Shown: positions 1 through 7,497 of the stretch, piece after piece
Layout: the number at the start of each line of letters is the position of its first letter
How positions within the stretch are numbered: the first letter of the stretch is position 1
Origin: Thiotrichales bacterium
GTDB taxonomy: Bacteria; Pseudomonadota; Gammaproteobacteria; Francisellales; CACEW01
Assembly (NCBI GenBank): GCA_023266165.1
Contig: JAHFRR010000016.1
Span: 1-17,510, forward strand
Length of the DNA: 17,510 nt
Direction of reading: 5' to 3'
Translations under genes and position numbers: made by a program
The notes under the pieces: generated by a model
What the model was told of the DNA's origin: nothing
Databases searched by the model: none
What the model saw: the letters and a program-made list of their open reading frames with translations, nothing else

Positions 1-1491
1 TGAGAGCCCCGCATAGCACCCAATGCCATGCTCCAGATGAACAATAGGGTCTCCCGGTTTCAGCTCACTGAGGTCTTGTAGGGCAATCGGGCCTGCAGCA
101 TCCAACGGGCGGGTTTGAGAAGGAGATTGTAGGGGTGTCAGGGCGCTGCGCCCAAAGAGCTGCTGTTCGCTTAAGACAATCAGATGCTGATCTTGATCTT
201 CAAAGCCTCCTGTGATCTGCCCGATCGAGATCCAGATGCGACTGTGGTTGGGTTGACGCGTTTTAAAAGCATGCCAGCTGGCAACAGGCTGAGTTTGCAA
301 GCCTCGCGTGTCACATTGCTCTTTGAGGATTTGCGCGCGCCCTGGGCTGTCTGCAAGGATCAGGAGCGTGTTATGAGGGGCCTCTACTAATGTTTTAATC
401 AGCCCATAGCTTTTGTCAGGATAGGTGAGCAGACGCCCTGGGATATTCCATTTTTGCGGGCCGATTTTCTCAATGGGCTCGCGCTGTAAATGGATTTGCG
501 TGTGTTGATTGCAGAGCATCAATAATTGCTCTTTAGGGATAAAAGCCAGTTCGGGGAGTAACGCAGGGTAGTCAGGATCTTGATAGAGCAGTTGATAGCG
601 CTCTAAAATCTGTTTCCCATACTGGTCTGCCATGGCCACAATCCCTGGCATGCGCCAGAGGGTCAGATCCTGTGGGCAAAAGTCAAAAAGTGTTGCAGGG
701 GAATTGAAAAAGAACGGCAGATAGTATTCCAGTCCTCCAATGGCATGATGGTTAAAGACTGCCTGATAGACGGGGGAGTGGGTGTTGTGCGGGAAGCGAT
801 GCAAAAATGCCTCACAAAACTGCGCACAGGCACTGGAGGTGAGAGGGAACTCATGCGCAGGCAGGAGCTCAAAAGCCTCTATTTTGGTATGGGATCGTTG
901 GGTAATGGGGTCAAAGAGCCGGATGCTTTCAATTTCGTTATCAAAAAGATCGACGCGAAAAGGCTTTTTGGCGCCCATCGGGAAGACATCAAAAATAGCG
1001 CCTCGTAGGGCGAATTCACCATGCGCTATCACTTGCTTCACCGCTCGATAGCCTGCTGCTTCAAGCTTTGTGCGATAGAGGATAACATCAAAGAGATCGC
1101 CGGTTTTTAAAGAAAAGCGATGGGCATCTAAAAATCCAGGGGGTGGCAGACGGTGCATCAAGGTTGATATTGCTGCGATCAAAATGCCCTCTGAAAGTTG
1201 AGGCAGCTGATGCAAGAAAGCCAGGCGCTCTGAAATCAGATCTTCCGGGGGCGAGAACTTATCATAGGGCAGTGTTTCTCGATCGGGAAATAAATAGATC
1301 TTAGGGGGATGATTGGGCGTATCTTGAAAAAATAACAGGGCTGCTTGGAGCTCGTGTGCGCTCTGAATGGACGGGGTGATGATAAGATGCAGGCCACCCT
1401 GCGCCTCGTAGGTTTCTGCGATCAAGCGAGCGGTGTTTAAAGGCGTACTATTACCGAGCGTTGCAGTCAGGTGTTGCGCGGGAAGCTTCAT
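1..1491 (-). CDS. mfd: Transcription-repair coupling factor Mfd, N-terminal 497 codons (runs off the left edge)
   Basis: Mfd removes RNA polymerase stalled at DNA lesions and recruits UvrA. The reading frame is open from the ATG at 1491 to base 1, so only about the first 40-45% of a roughly 1,150-residue protein is present. The UvrB-like N-terminal module is clear: LFPDRETLPYDKFSPPEDLI near residues 70-90 and GEFALRGAIFDVFPMG near 160-175, followed by DLFDNEIESIRLFDP and LLPAHEFP. The last visible residues, GDPIVHLEHGIGCYAGL, are the start of the CarD-like RNA-polymerase-interacting domain. The translocase motor would lie outside the window. The start lies 11 bases after the hldE stop on the same strand, so the two are probably co-transcribed. 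The ribosome-binding site is weak (AGG about 12 bases upstream). No frameshift was seen: codon phase agrees at both ends of the segment. Confidence 0.96.
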   Translation of the reverse strand, partial: MKLPAQHLTATLGNSTPLNTARLIAETYEAQGGLHLIITPSIQSAHELQAALLFFQDTPNHPPKIYLFPDRETLPYDKFSPPEDLISERLAFLHQLPQLSEGILIAAISTLMHRLPPPGFLDAHRFSLKTGDLFDVILYRTKLEAAGYRAVKQVIAHGEFALRGAIFDVFPMGAKKPFRVDLFDNEIESIRLFDPITQRSHTKIEAFELLPAHEFPLTSSACAQFCEAFLHRFPHNTHSPVYQAVFNHHAIGGLEYYLPFFFNSPATLFDFCPQDLTLWRMPGIVAMADQYGKQILERYQLLYQDPDYPALLPELAFIPKEQLLMLCNQHTQIHLQREPIEKIGPQKWNIPGRLLTYPDKSYGLIKTLVEAPHNTLLILADSPGRAQILKEQCDTRGLQTQPVASWHAFKTRQPNHSRIWISIGQITGGFEDQDQHLIVLSEQQLFGRSALTPLQSPSQTRPLDAAGPIALQDLSELKPGDPIVHLEHGIGCYAGLS

Positions 1492-1502
1492 GTGAGATCA
1501 GC

Positions 1503-2981
1503 CTATGTGGAGCTTGTGGCCCGTTTAATCAAGGCGCTGGTGCTGATCTCTTGGAAATCATGCTGGATGCGTTCAACACGCCCGCCATAGCCTAAGACAA
1601 TGGGCGCTCCGACAATCTGCTCGAGGGTATAGTCCGTGCCTTTGACCAAGATGTCTGGTTTGAGCAGGGTGAGCAAGGTTTCGGGCGTGTCTTCATGAAA
1701 GGGTGTTACGAAGTCTACCATTTCCAGGGCAGCCAAGACATGCAAGCGTGATTCTAAAGGGGCTACAGGCCTGTGCGGCCCTTTGAGCCGTGCAATAGAG
1801 GCATCATCATTGATGGCCACGACCAGGAGATCCCCGAGTGCTTTGGCTTTGCGAAGATATTCCACATGGCCTCGGTGCAGCAGATCAAAGCAACCGTTGG
1901 TCATCACGATGGTTTTGCCCTCGAGTTTAGCCTCTTCAATCTGTTTGAGTAGCTGTGTGCGATCCAGGACAACTTTGGTATTGATAGAGGGATGGGCATA
2001 GGTATCGTGGCCTGTAGACTCTCTTTCATGATAAGCAAGGGCGAGCTCGTGGGCAGACACAGTGGCCGTGCCGAGTTTAGAGACGGCAATACCGGCTGCG
2101 AGATTGGCCAGGTAGCTTGCACCTTCATATTCATATCCGGATGCCATGGCGCACGCAAGCGTTGCAATGACGGTATCTCCCGCCCCTGTCACATCAACCA
2201 GATCATGAGAGTGGGCCTTGATGAAATAAGGCGGGTGGTTGTGTTGCACCAAGACCATCCCATCACCCCCTCGGGTAATCAGAAGGGCTTCAAGCTCAAG
2301 TTGAAGGAGGATCTCCTGTGCTTTTTGAAGCAAGATTTCGTCGGTAGGACAGGGCCCAACGATCGACTCAAATTCTTTGAGATTAGGCTTGATGAGAGTC
2401 GCACCGCGATATTTTGAAAAATCATGACCTTTGGGATCAACCAAGACCTTAACCCCTTTGGCCTTGGCTGCGCGAATCAAAAATTGCGGGTCGGAGAGGG
2501 TGCCCTTGTGATAGTCTGATAAGACCACCAGCGTGTGCTGAGCCTGCAGTGGGTCTGCAGGCAGTGCTTGGAGACAGTGCAGGTAATGCTGATAGAGAGG
2601 TGTTTTATCCAGATCCTGCCAGCTTTCTTCAAAGTCTAAGCGAATCATCTGCTGATGTTGACTGATCACACGCAGCTTAGTGATAGTGGGGTGCGTAGGG
2701 CTTTCTAGCAGGTGATGGGTGACGCCTTGATGATCTAACTCAGATTTCAGCAGGGCCCCTGCAGGATCTTGGCCAATAATCCCGAGGAGGGTCGCATGGC
2801 CTTGCAGCGCTTGAATATTCTGCGCGACGTTCCCTGCCCCCCCTACGCGATGGGTTTTGGTGTGCACATGCACGATGGGGATCGGCGCTTCCGGCGAGAT
2901 ACGATGTGTATCGCCTTGCCAGTAGCGATCCAGCATGATATCGCCTATCACTAGGACCTGGCTGTTTTGAAATGGCTTCAT
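1503..2981 (-). CDS. hldE: Bifunctional HldE: heptose-7-phosphate kinase / heptose-1-phosphate adenylyltransferase
   Basis: HldE carries out two cytoplasmic steps to ADP-heptose for the LPS inner core: phosphorylation of D-glycero-D-manno-heptose 7-phosphate at C1, and transfer of AMP from ATP to the 1-phosphate. The 492 residues match the usual bifunctional length (about 475-490). Residues 1-320 are a PfkB/ribokinase domain with the glycine-rich HRVGGAGNVAQN near 44-54 and the catalytic DVTGAGDT at 263-270. Residues 340-490 are the nucleotidyltransferase with TNGCFDLLHRGH at 361-372, which holds the HxGH-type active site, and KGTDY at 447-451. The ATG is preceded by AGGA about 10 bases upstream. 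It lies between a tRNA-Ser gene and mfd, both on the same strand. The gene implies a heptose-containing LPS. Both domains look intact. Confidence 0.97.
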   Translation of the reverse strand: MKPFQNSQVLVIGDIMLDRYWQGDTHRISPEAPIPIVHVHTKTHRVGGAGNVAQNIQALQGHATLLGIIGQDPAGALLKSELDHQGVTHHLLESPTHPTITKLRVISQHQQMIRLDFEESWQDLDKTPLYQHYLHCLQALPADPLQAQHTLVVLSDYHKGTLSDPQFLIRAAKAKGVKVLVDPKGHDFSKYRGATLIKPNLKEFESIVGPCPTDEILLQKAQEILLQLELEALLITRGGDGMVLVQHNHPPYFIKAHSHDLVDVTGAGDTVIATLACAMASGYEYEGASYLANLAAGIAVSKLGTATVSAHELALAYHERESTGHDTYAHPSINTKVVLDRTQLLKQIEEAKLEGKTIVMTNGCFDLLHRGHVEYLRKAKALGDLLVVAINDDASIARLKGPHRPVAPLESRLHVLAALEMVDFVTPFHEDTPETLLTLLKPDILVKGTDYTLEQIVGAPIVLGYGGRVERIQHDFQEISTSALIKRATSST

Positions 2982-3027
2982 GGGCGTTTTCCTGGATTGA
3001 ATAGGGTGAGGATCACGAGATAAAGTC

Positions 3028-3115
3028 TGGCGGAGAGGGAGGGATTCGAACCCCCGGAGCCTTTCAGCTCAACGGTTTTCAAGACCGCCGCTTTCGACCG
3101 CTCAGCCACCTCTCC
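3028..3115 (-). tRNA. tRNA-Ser, anticodon UGA
   Basis: On the minus strand the sequence folds as an 88-base class II tRNA. It has a GGAGAGG acceptor 5' end, a serine-type D arm (GGCTGAGCGGTC), an anticodon loop CTTGAAA with anticodon TGA at 3081-3079, a long variable arm, a GGTTCGAATCC T arm, a matching 3' CCTCTCC, a G discriminator and an encoded CCA (3030-3028). The long variable arm and G73 fit serine identity. It would read UCA and related serine codons. It has its own promoter upstream. Confidence 0.97.
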
Positions 3116-3126
3116 AAACGAGGGGC

Positions 3127-3155
3127 ATCATAATGCGTTTTGGGGGAAATGGCAA
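3127..3155 (-). promoter_or_regulatory. Sigma-70 promoter of the tRNA-Ser gene
   Basis: Read on the minus strand: TTGCCA (3155-3150), a 17-base spacer, and TATGAT (3132-3127). The predicted start is about 5 bases before the mature tRNA. A GC-rich run GCCCC follows the -10 box, as is usual for stringently controlled stable-RNA promoters. The last point is inference from known rRNA and tRNA promoters. Confidence 0.75.
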
Positions 3156-3184
3156 GGGGAGAGTTTTGGGAGGGTTTTGATCAA

Positions 3185-4159
3185 TCATGCCTCTGTATCC
3201 ACCCGAATATCCACGCTGGCCCCCAAGCGAAAAGGCATGTTGGGAGTAAAGTCTTTTGTGGGGATCTCAATACGTACGGTGAATCTCTGAGGGACTTTGA
3301 CCCAGTTCCCAGTTGCGTTTTCAGAGGGGAGAAGTGAGAAGCTGCTCCCGCTGCCTGCTGAGAGGCTTTCAACACGGCCCTTCCAGGTGTGCCCCGGGTA
3401 GAGGTCAAGAGAAAAATAGGCGAGATTACCTGGGCGGATTCGGGCGATTTGGTCTTCTTTGAAATGGGCGTTGATCCACGCCGAGTTTCGCTCAATTAAA
3501 AAGAAAATCGGCACGCCAGACTCCACGGCATCTCCAGGTCTGGATGCAAATTGCGAGAGCGTGCCCGACGCAGGCGCGCGGATTTGGGTTTGCTCAAGAT
3601 TGTACGCTGCGAGTTTGAGGGCGGCTTGATCCATTCTGAGGGCAGCTTCTTGCGCGTGATAAGCTGCTTTGGCTGCCAATAAGTTAGCAGTTGCACTGCG
3701 CACAGCGGCTGCAGCTTCTTGTAGGGCGCCTTCTGTATTATCTCCAATTTGAGGAGACTCTAGACCTTGAGCAACCAGGGGTAGGGTGCGGTTTGCTTGG
3801 CTGGAAGCAATCGAGAGCGCGGCGGTTTGATTTTGTAGGTTGGCGAGGGCAATATGGTAGGAGGCTGCGCTTTTGATCAGCGTATATCTTTGCAGTGCGA
3901 GAGAGGCTTGTGCTTGTTCCAGCTGATAGTCATAGGGTCTGGGATCTAATATTAACAATAATTGATTTTTATGAACAGGCATTTGATCTTGCACATACAC
4001 CGCCTGGACTTGGCCGGAGACCTGGGGGGCGATGGAGATCACATTGGCATGGATGTAAGCATCCTCGGTGCTGGGGTGTCGCGTGCTATAAAAATAATAC
4101 GATCCCATCCCCAAGAGGGCCAGCAAAGCGATGACGCTGATCACAATAATTTTTTTCAT
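3185..4159 (-). CDS. HlyD/EmrA-family periplasmic adaptor (membrane fusion protein)
   Basis: An adaptor of this family bridges an inner-membrane exporter to the periplasm and an outer-membrane channel. Residues 4-23 form one N-terminal membrane anchor. They are followed by the family hallmark [20 protein letters not shown] (about 31-50) and then [18 protein letters not shown], the first half of the biotinyl-lipoyl-like domain. A long Ala/Gln/Leu-rich helical hairpin covers about 75-190. The second lipoyl half is [20 protein letters not shown], and a beta-barrel region follows ([20 protein letters not shown]). At 324 residues it is shorter than EmrA (about 390). It is the third gene of an operon with a MATE pump and a small exported protein, 17 bases after the latter. 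No EmrB-like MFS partner or TolC-like channel is in the window. Family assignment is firm; the partner is inferred from position. Confidence 0.9.
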   Translation of the reverse strand: MKKIIVISVIALLALLGMGSYYFYSTRHPSTEDAYIHANVISIAPQVSGQVQAVYVQDQMPVHKNQLLLILDPRPYDYQLEQAQASLALQRYTLIKSAASYHIALANLQNQTAALSIASSQANRTLPLVAQGLESPQIGDNTEGALQEAAAAVRSATANLLAAKAAYHAQEAALRMDQAALKLAAYNLEQTQIRAPASGTLSQFASRPGDAVESGVPIFFLIERNSAWINAHFKEDQIARIRPGNLAYFSLDLYPGHTWKGRVESLSAGSGSSFSLLPSENATGNWVKVPQRFTVRIEIPTKDFTPNMPFRLGASVDIRVDTEA

Positions 4160-4176
4160 AGATAGGGACTCTAAAG

Positions 4177-4668
4177 CTAAGGGGCTGAGATGTCAACGAT
4201 GGTTGTGCCAGACGCTGATTGATTGGGCTGTAGTAAAGTGGCTGTGGGGGCTGTAACCAGATGGATGCTGCCTGTTGCATGGTTGGGAGAGACATAAGTG
4301 CCTTGGGTGCAATGCGTCGCATCTAGAGGCGCTGAGCCGTTGGCAGTTTTGTACTCCAGAGTATAGGGAATGGTCGTGCCTTCAGAGGTGCTGAGTGTGC
4401 TAGGAGAGCAGTCGCTGAGAATCAAGCCTTCAGAGCCTGTTGCCATCGCAGTAGGTGCGCTGGTGGTGACGCCTCCTTGGCTTAACGCTTCTGGAGTGGC
4501 ATCAAAAGACAAATGATCAGGGGTCGAGGCGGTGGTGCCTGAGACAGAGATGACTGTTGCCTCTACGGTGATTTGAGCGAAGTCCGCTGCCCCAGCAGGA
4601 GCCCATAAGAGCGCTGTGAGCGCTGTTGAGCATAGGCTTTGATAGGCGAGGGTTTTGAGGTAAGTCAT
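4177..4668 (-). CDS. Small exported protein of unknown function between MATE and HlyD genes
   Basis: I do not recognise a family for this 163-residue protein. It has a clear Sec signal peptide: a Lys in the first five residues, a hydrophobic stretch (about 8-24), and a likely cleavage near PAGA|AD (residues 27-28). The mature part is rich in Thr, Ser, Ala and Gly with alternating hydrophobics, which suggests a beta-rich fold of about 135 residues. Two cysteines (87 and 120) could form a disulphide in the periplasm. The chain ends SGTTIVDISAP. Its ATG overlaps the TGA of the upstream MATE gene (ATGA at 4668-4665), so translation is probably coupled, and the HlyD gene starts 17 bases after its stop. 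A weak resemblance to pilin-like beta-sandwich proteins was considered, but I cannot support it. An accessory role in export is inferred only from the operon. Confidence 0.75.
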   Translation of the reverse strand: MTYLKTLAYQSLCSTALTALLWAPAGAADFAQITVEATVISVSGTTASTPDHLSFDATPEALSQGGVTTSAPTAMATGSEGLILSDCSPSTLSTSEGTTIPYTLEYKTANGSAPLDATHCTQGTYVSPNHATGSIHLVTAPTATLLQPNQSASGTTIVDISAP

Positions 4669-6068
4669 GTGGGAAGCGTCTCTCTGGCGTTTCGAACTTT
4701 TTGGTCACTGGAAGCTGCACTGTGCAGCAAGATGTCTGTGCGCTTGCCCCAACGCTTGAATAAAACCACTTCACAGACCAGTACTGCCAATAAATTTGCC
4801 AGCGCAAATCCAATAGCACCGAGGTGTAGCGCAAAACCCAGCAGGCATCCTAGGGGTAACCCAACACCCCACATGATCCACACGGATAAATACATGGGGA
4901 AGCGGCTGTCATACAAGCCTCTCAAGGCGCCAATGGTGATATTGCGTAGGCTGTCAAACAAGAGGGCAAAGGCACTGATCGCTAACAGGTATCGCGTCAG
5001 AGAGATCAAGGCATGCGATGCATGAGGCTCGCCTCGTAAATAAAAGTGGATCAATGCTTCAGGGAAAGCCAGATAGGCAATCATGACGACAATCATCAAG
5101 ACCACCCCCATGGCCATATGGGTATAGCCCATATTTTTGACTTCGCTGTATTGCTTGGCGCCACTGGCGTGGCCGATCAAGATGCTGCTGGCCTGGGTGA
5201 GCCCCATGATGGGCACGATGATCAGGATATTATATTGGTTGACGATCTGTTGGGCGGAGAGCGCGGTCATGCCTACCCAGCCAATCAAGAGGGTCACTGT
5301 AAACCAGAGCAAGAGCTCCCCGCCCATTTGAACCATGATGGGCCAGCCGATGTGTAGCAATTGCCAAAGACAGCCAATCGAGCGTTTGATGCGAAAGCGT
5401 AAAAACTCAAAAGGTTTGAAGTAAGGCATCGTCAGTAAACAAATGCCTGAAAACAGGGAGCCGCTCCATTGCCCTGCCACCATCCCCCAGGCAACGCCTG
5501 TCACACCCAATGCCGGAAAGCCCAGTTTGCCATAGGTCAAGACCACGCTGAAAAAAACCAGGAAGCTGCAGGAGATGGCTGAAGAGAGCAGTGCCAATCG
5601 TTGTTTGCCAACGCCCATCGTTAGCAGTTGATGGCTAAAAAAGAAAAATGTGGGGATCAGTGCAAGGACAAACACATGAAAATAGCGTGTCGCAATTTGG
5701 GTAAGCCCTGGATTTTCTCCAAAGAACCGTAACAAATCCCCTGCAAACCATGTGAGAACAAGCAGGGGAAGTGTCATGAGGGTGCTGAGCAGCCAGGCTT
5801 GCTGCAGAACAGAGCCTACTTTCTCAAAGTCTTGTGCGCCATACGCGCGACTGGCAATGGGGCTGATAGAAAACAGGAGCGAGGCGAAGATCACCATGAT
5901 GGCAGTCTGTAAGCCATAGATCAGCGCAGCCGCCGCCAGAGTTTCAGGCCCAAGGCTTGCCAGCAGTAACATGCCGATAAAGCTGCTGATGGCAATCAAC
6001 AGGCGGCTTGCCGTGATGGGCCAGGCGACATGCAGAGAGTGAATGATGCGGGCGCTGAGCGTACTCAT
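4665..6068 (-). CDS. MATE-family multidrug/toxin efflux transporter (NorM-like)
   Basis: MATE pumps are inner-membrane antiporters that expel cationic drugs or metabolites using a Na+ or H+ gradient. The 467 residues show about 12 hydrophobic segments, in line with the family (about 450-480). The N-terminal half contains HVAWPITASRLLIAISSFIG and the loop LFSISPIASRAYGAQD, a typical MATE helix-2/3 signature. The second half repeats the pattern, with GWPIMVQMGGELLLWF and ASSILIGHASGA. It is the first gene of a three-gene operon (MATE, exported protein, HlyD adaptor). A good promoter lies upstream, back to back with that of the ATPase gene at 6239. Substrate cannot be told from sequence. Confidence 0.93.
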   Translation of the reverse strand: MSTLSARIIHSLHVAWPITASRLLIAISSFIGMLLLASLGPETLAAAALIYGLQTAIMVIFASLLFSISPIASRAYGAQDFEKVGSVLQQAWLLSTLMTLPLLVLTWFAGDLLRFFGENPGLTQIATRYFHVFVLALIPTFFFFSHQLLTMGVGKQRLALLSSAISCSFLVFFSVVLTYGKLGFPALGVTGVAWGMVAGQWSGSLFSGICLLTMPYFKPFEFLRFRIKRSIGCLWQLLHIGWPIMVQMGGELLLWFTVTLLIGWVGMTALSAQQIVNQYNILIIVPIMGLTQASSILIGHASGAKQYSEVKNMGYTHMAMGVVLMIVVMIAYLAFPEALIHFYLRGEPHASHALISLTRYLLAISAFALLFDSLRNITIGALRGLYDSRFPMYLSVWIMWGVGLPLGCLLGFALHLGAIGFALANLLAVLVCEVVLFKRWGKRTDILLHSAASSDQKVRNARETLPT

Positions 6069-6113
6069 AAGAAATCAATCACCCAATAAAAAGTGTATCA
6101 CGATAAAGTGGGC

Positions 6114-6142
6114 ATTATAGCGAGTTTTGAGCGCAAGGTAAA
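6114..6142 (-). promoter_or_regulatory. Promoter of the MATE-exported protein-HlyD operon
   Basis: On the minus strand: TTTACC (6142-6137), a 17-base spacer and a perfect TATAAT (6119-6114). The start would be about 40 bases before the MATE ATG. It lies in the 170-base divergent gap shared with the ATPase gene. Confidence 0.6.
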
Positions 6143-6175
6143 TGCTATTTTGGGTTGACAGTGAAGATGTGTATC

Positions 6176-6205
6176 TTGACAAATCTCCAAAAGTACCTGT
6201 ATTAT
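6176..6205 (+). promoter_or_regulatory. Promoter of the AAA_14/DUF4143 ATPase gene
   Basis: A perfect TTGACA (6176-6181), an 18-base spacer and TATTAT (6200-6205). The predicted start is about 25 bases before the ATG at 6239, and AGGA (6230-6233) serves as ribosome-binding site. Confidence 0.65.
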
Positions 6206-6238
6206 TAATCTGATTAAGATCAACATATCAGGAACTTT

Positions 6239-7438
6239 ATGCATCTAAGAGCACGACACATCGAAAAAATTTTATTGAAGCGCGCTAAGATTTTCCCTGT
6301 TTTGGGGGTGCTGGGCCCGCGGCAAGTGGGGAAGAGTACTTTTCTCATGGATCAGTTTGCCCCAAAAAGGAAAGCGGCTTATCTGACTTTTGATAAACAT
6401 GAGATTCTATTGAGAGCCCATCGTGCGCCCGGGCAATTTCTGATGGATGAAAGCTATGACCAGACAGTTCCCTTGGTGATTGACGAGGCGCAGAAAGTCC
6501 CTCATATTTTTGATTCTATCAAAGCGCTGGTAGATGCTGAAAGGCGTATGGGTCTTTTTACGTTGTCTGGATCTGTTGAGTTTTCTTCAAAGTCGGGTGT
6601 TCGAGAATCTTTGGCCGGAAGAATGGGGATTACTAGGCTTTACCCCATGACCTTAAGAGAGATCAACACGCAAGCATTCCAAGACCCTTGGGTGCAGTGG
6701 AATTTTGAGAAGCTCTCAGCTTTAGCCCCCAAAAGTATCGAAACTTGGTTGGACAGAGGGGGGATGCCCATTTTTTGCGGGCTCAGTGATATCGATGAGC
6801 GTATGACTCTAGTCAACAGTTGGCTAGAGGCCATTTGCTATCGGGATTTGATGCAATTGAAAGACGGGCCTTATGACAGCCTGTTGGCGTTGCAATTGCT
6901 GGAAATGATCGCCAGCGAGGCGCATTTCTCCACGGCGGCCCATGCAGCGTCTCGGTTGCGTGTTACAGCAAAAGCCATCCAAAAACATCTTTCTGCGTTG
7001 CTGTCTTTATTTCTACTCTATGAGTTACCTTCTTGTGAAAATCCAAGAGCCACGCCGCGCTATAGAATATTTGATGCAGGGGTTCTCAATACGTTGCTAG
7101 GGGGGAGGGAGACGCGAGAGTCCCGCCATAGCAGCTTGGTGACTCTAGTCATCAATGAAATCTTTGCTCAATACGAATATGCTGGGAAACTCAAACCTAA
7201 CCTTTATTACTATCAAACCCGAGGGGGTGCTGCAATTGATTTGGTCTTAAAAACACGAGGGGCGCTTGTAGGGATCGAGTGTGTGACCAGCGTTGATATC
7301 TCGCCTTATGTGCAGCGTGGTATGAAAAGCTTCTTGGAGAAATATCCTGAGGCAAGGGGCTATTTTATTGCACCGGTGCAGGAGGGGTTTCAGATTGAGA
7401 AAAATATCCACGTCATCCCTTGGCGGTGCATGGGATAG
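6239..7438 (+). CDS. AAA_14-type ATPase with C-terminal DUF4143 domain
   Basis: A member of the widespread family of single-gene ATPases with an N-terminal AAA_14 P-loop domain and a C-terminal nuclease-like DUF4143 domain; the cellular role of the family is poorly known. Visible motifs are Walker A GPRQVGKST (26-34), Walker B PLVIDEAQ (78-85), a sensor segment LSGSVEF (109-115) and the family signature RESLAGRMG (122-130), followed by a YPMTLREI segment. The C-terminal part has the pattern YYYQTRGGAAIDLVL followed by GIECV (about 325-355), matching the restriction-nuclease-like D...E.K core, although the usual Lys of E-x-K appears as Cys. The length (399) is normal and the gene looks intact. 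It is monocistronic, with its own promoter and a good AGGA site; it ends 60 bases before the convergent POT gene stop. Confidence 0.92.
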   Translation: MHLRARHIEKILLKRAKIFPVLGVLGPRQVGKSTFLMDQFAPKRKAAYLTFDKHEILLRAHRAPGQFLMDESYDQTVPLVIDEAQKVPHIFDSIKALVDAERRMGLFTLSGSVEFSSKSGVRESLAGRMGITRLYPMTLREINTQAFQDPWVQWNFEKLSALAPKSIETWLDRGGMPIFCGLSDIDERMTLVNSWLEAICYRDLMQLKDGPYDSLLALQLLEMIASEAHFSTAAHAASRLRVTAKAIQKHLSALLSLFLLYELPSCENPRATPRYRIFDAGVLNTLLGGRETRESRHSSLVTLVINEIFAQYEYAGKLKPNLYYYQTRGGAAIDLVLKTRGALVGIECVTSVDISPYVQRGMKSFLEKYPEARGYFIAPVQEGFQIEKNIHVIPWRCMG

Positions 7439-7497
7439 TGTGTGGCTGTGAGGGCAAAAAAGTTTTTACGGATGTTCAGCGCATATTTCAAAAGCTT

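Noticed and set aside
745..1051. Short plus-strand ORFs at 745-1051
   Set aside because: They lie inside the mfd reading frame on the other strand, which has clear conserved motifs throughout.
3028..3115. tRNA-Ser as an integration site of a mobile element
   Set aside because: No integrase and no repeated tRNA end is visible in the window, and the neighbours look like normal chromosome.
6155..6160. First TTGACA in the MATE/ATPase gap
   Set aside because: No good -10 box lies 16-18 bases downstream; the second TTGACA at 6176 pairs well with TATTAT.
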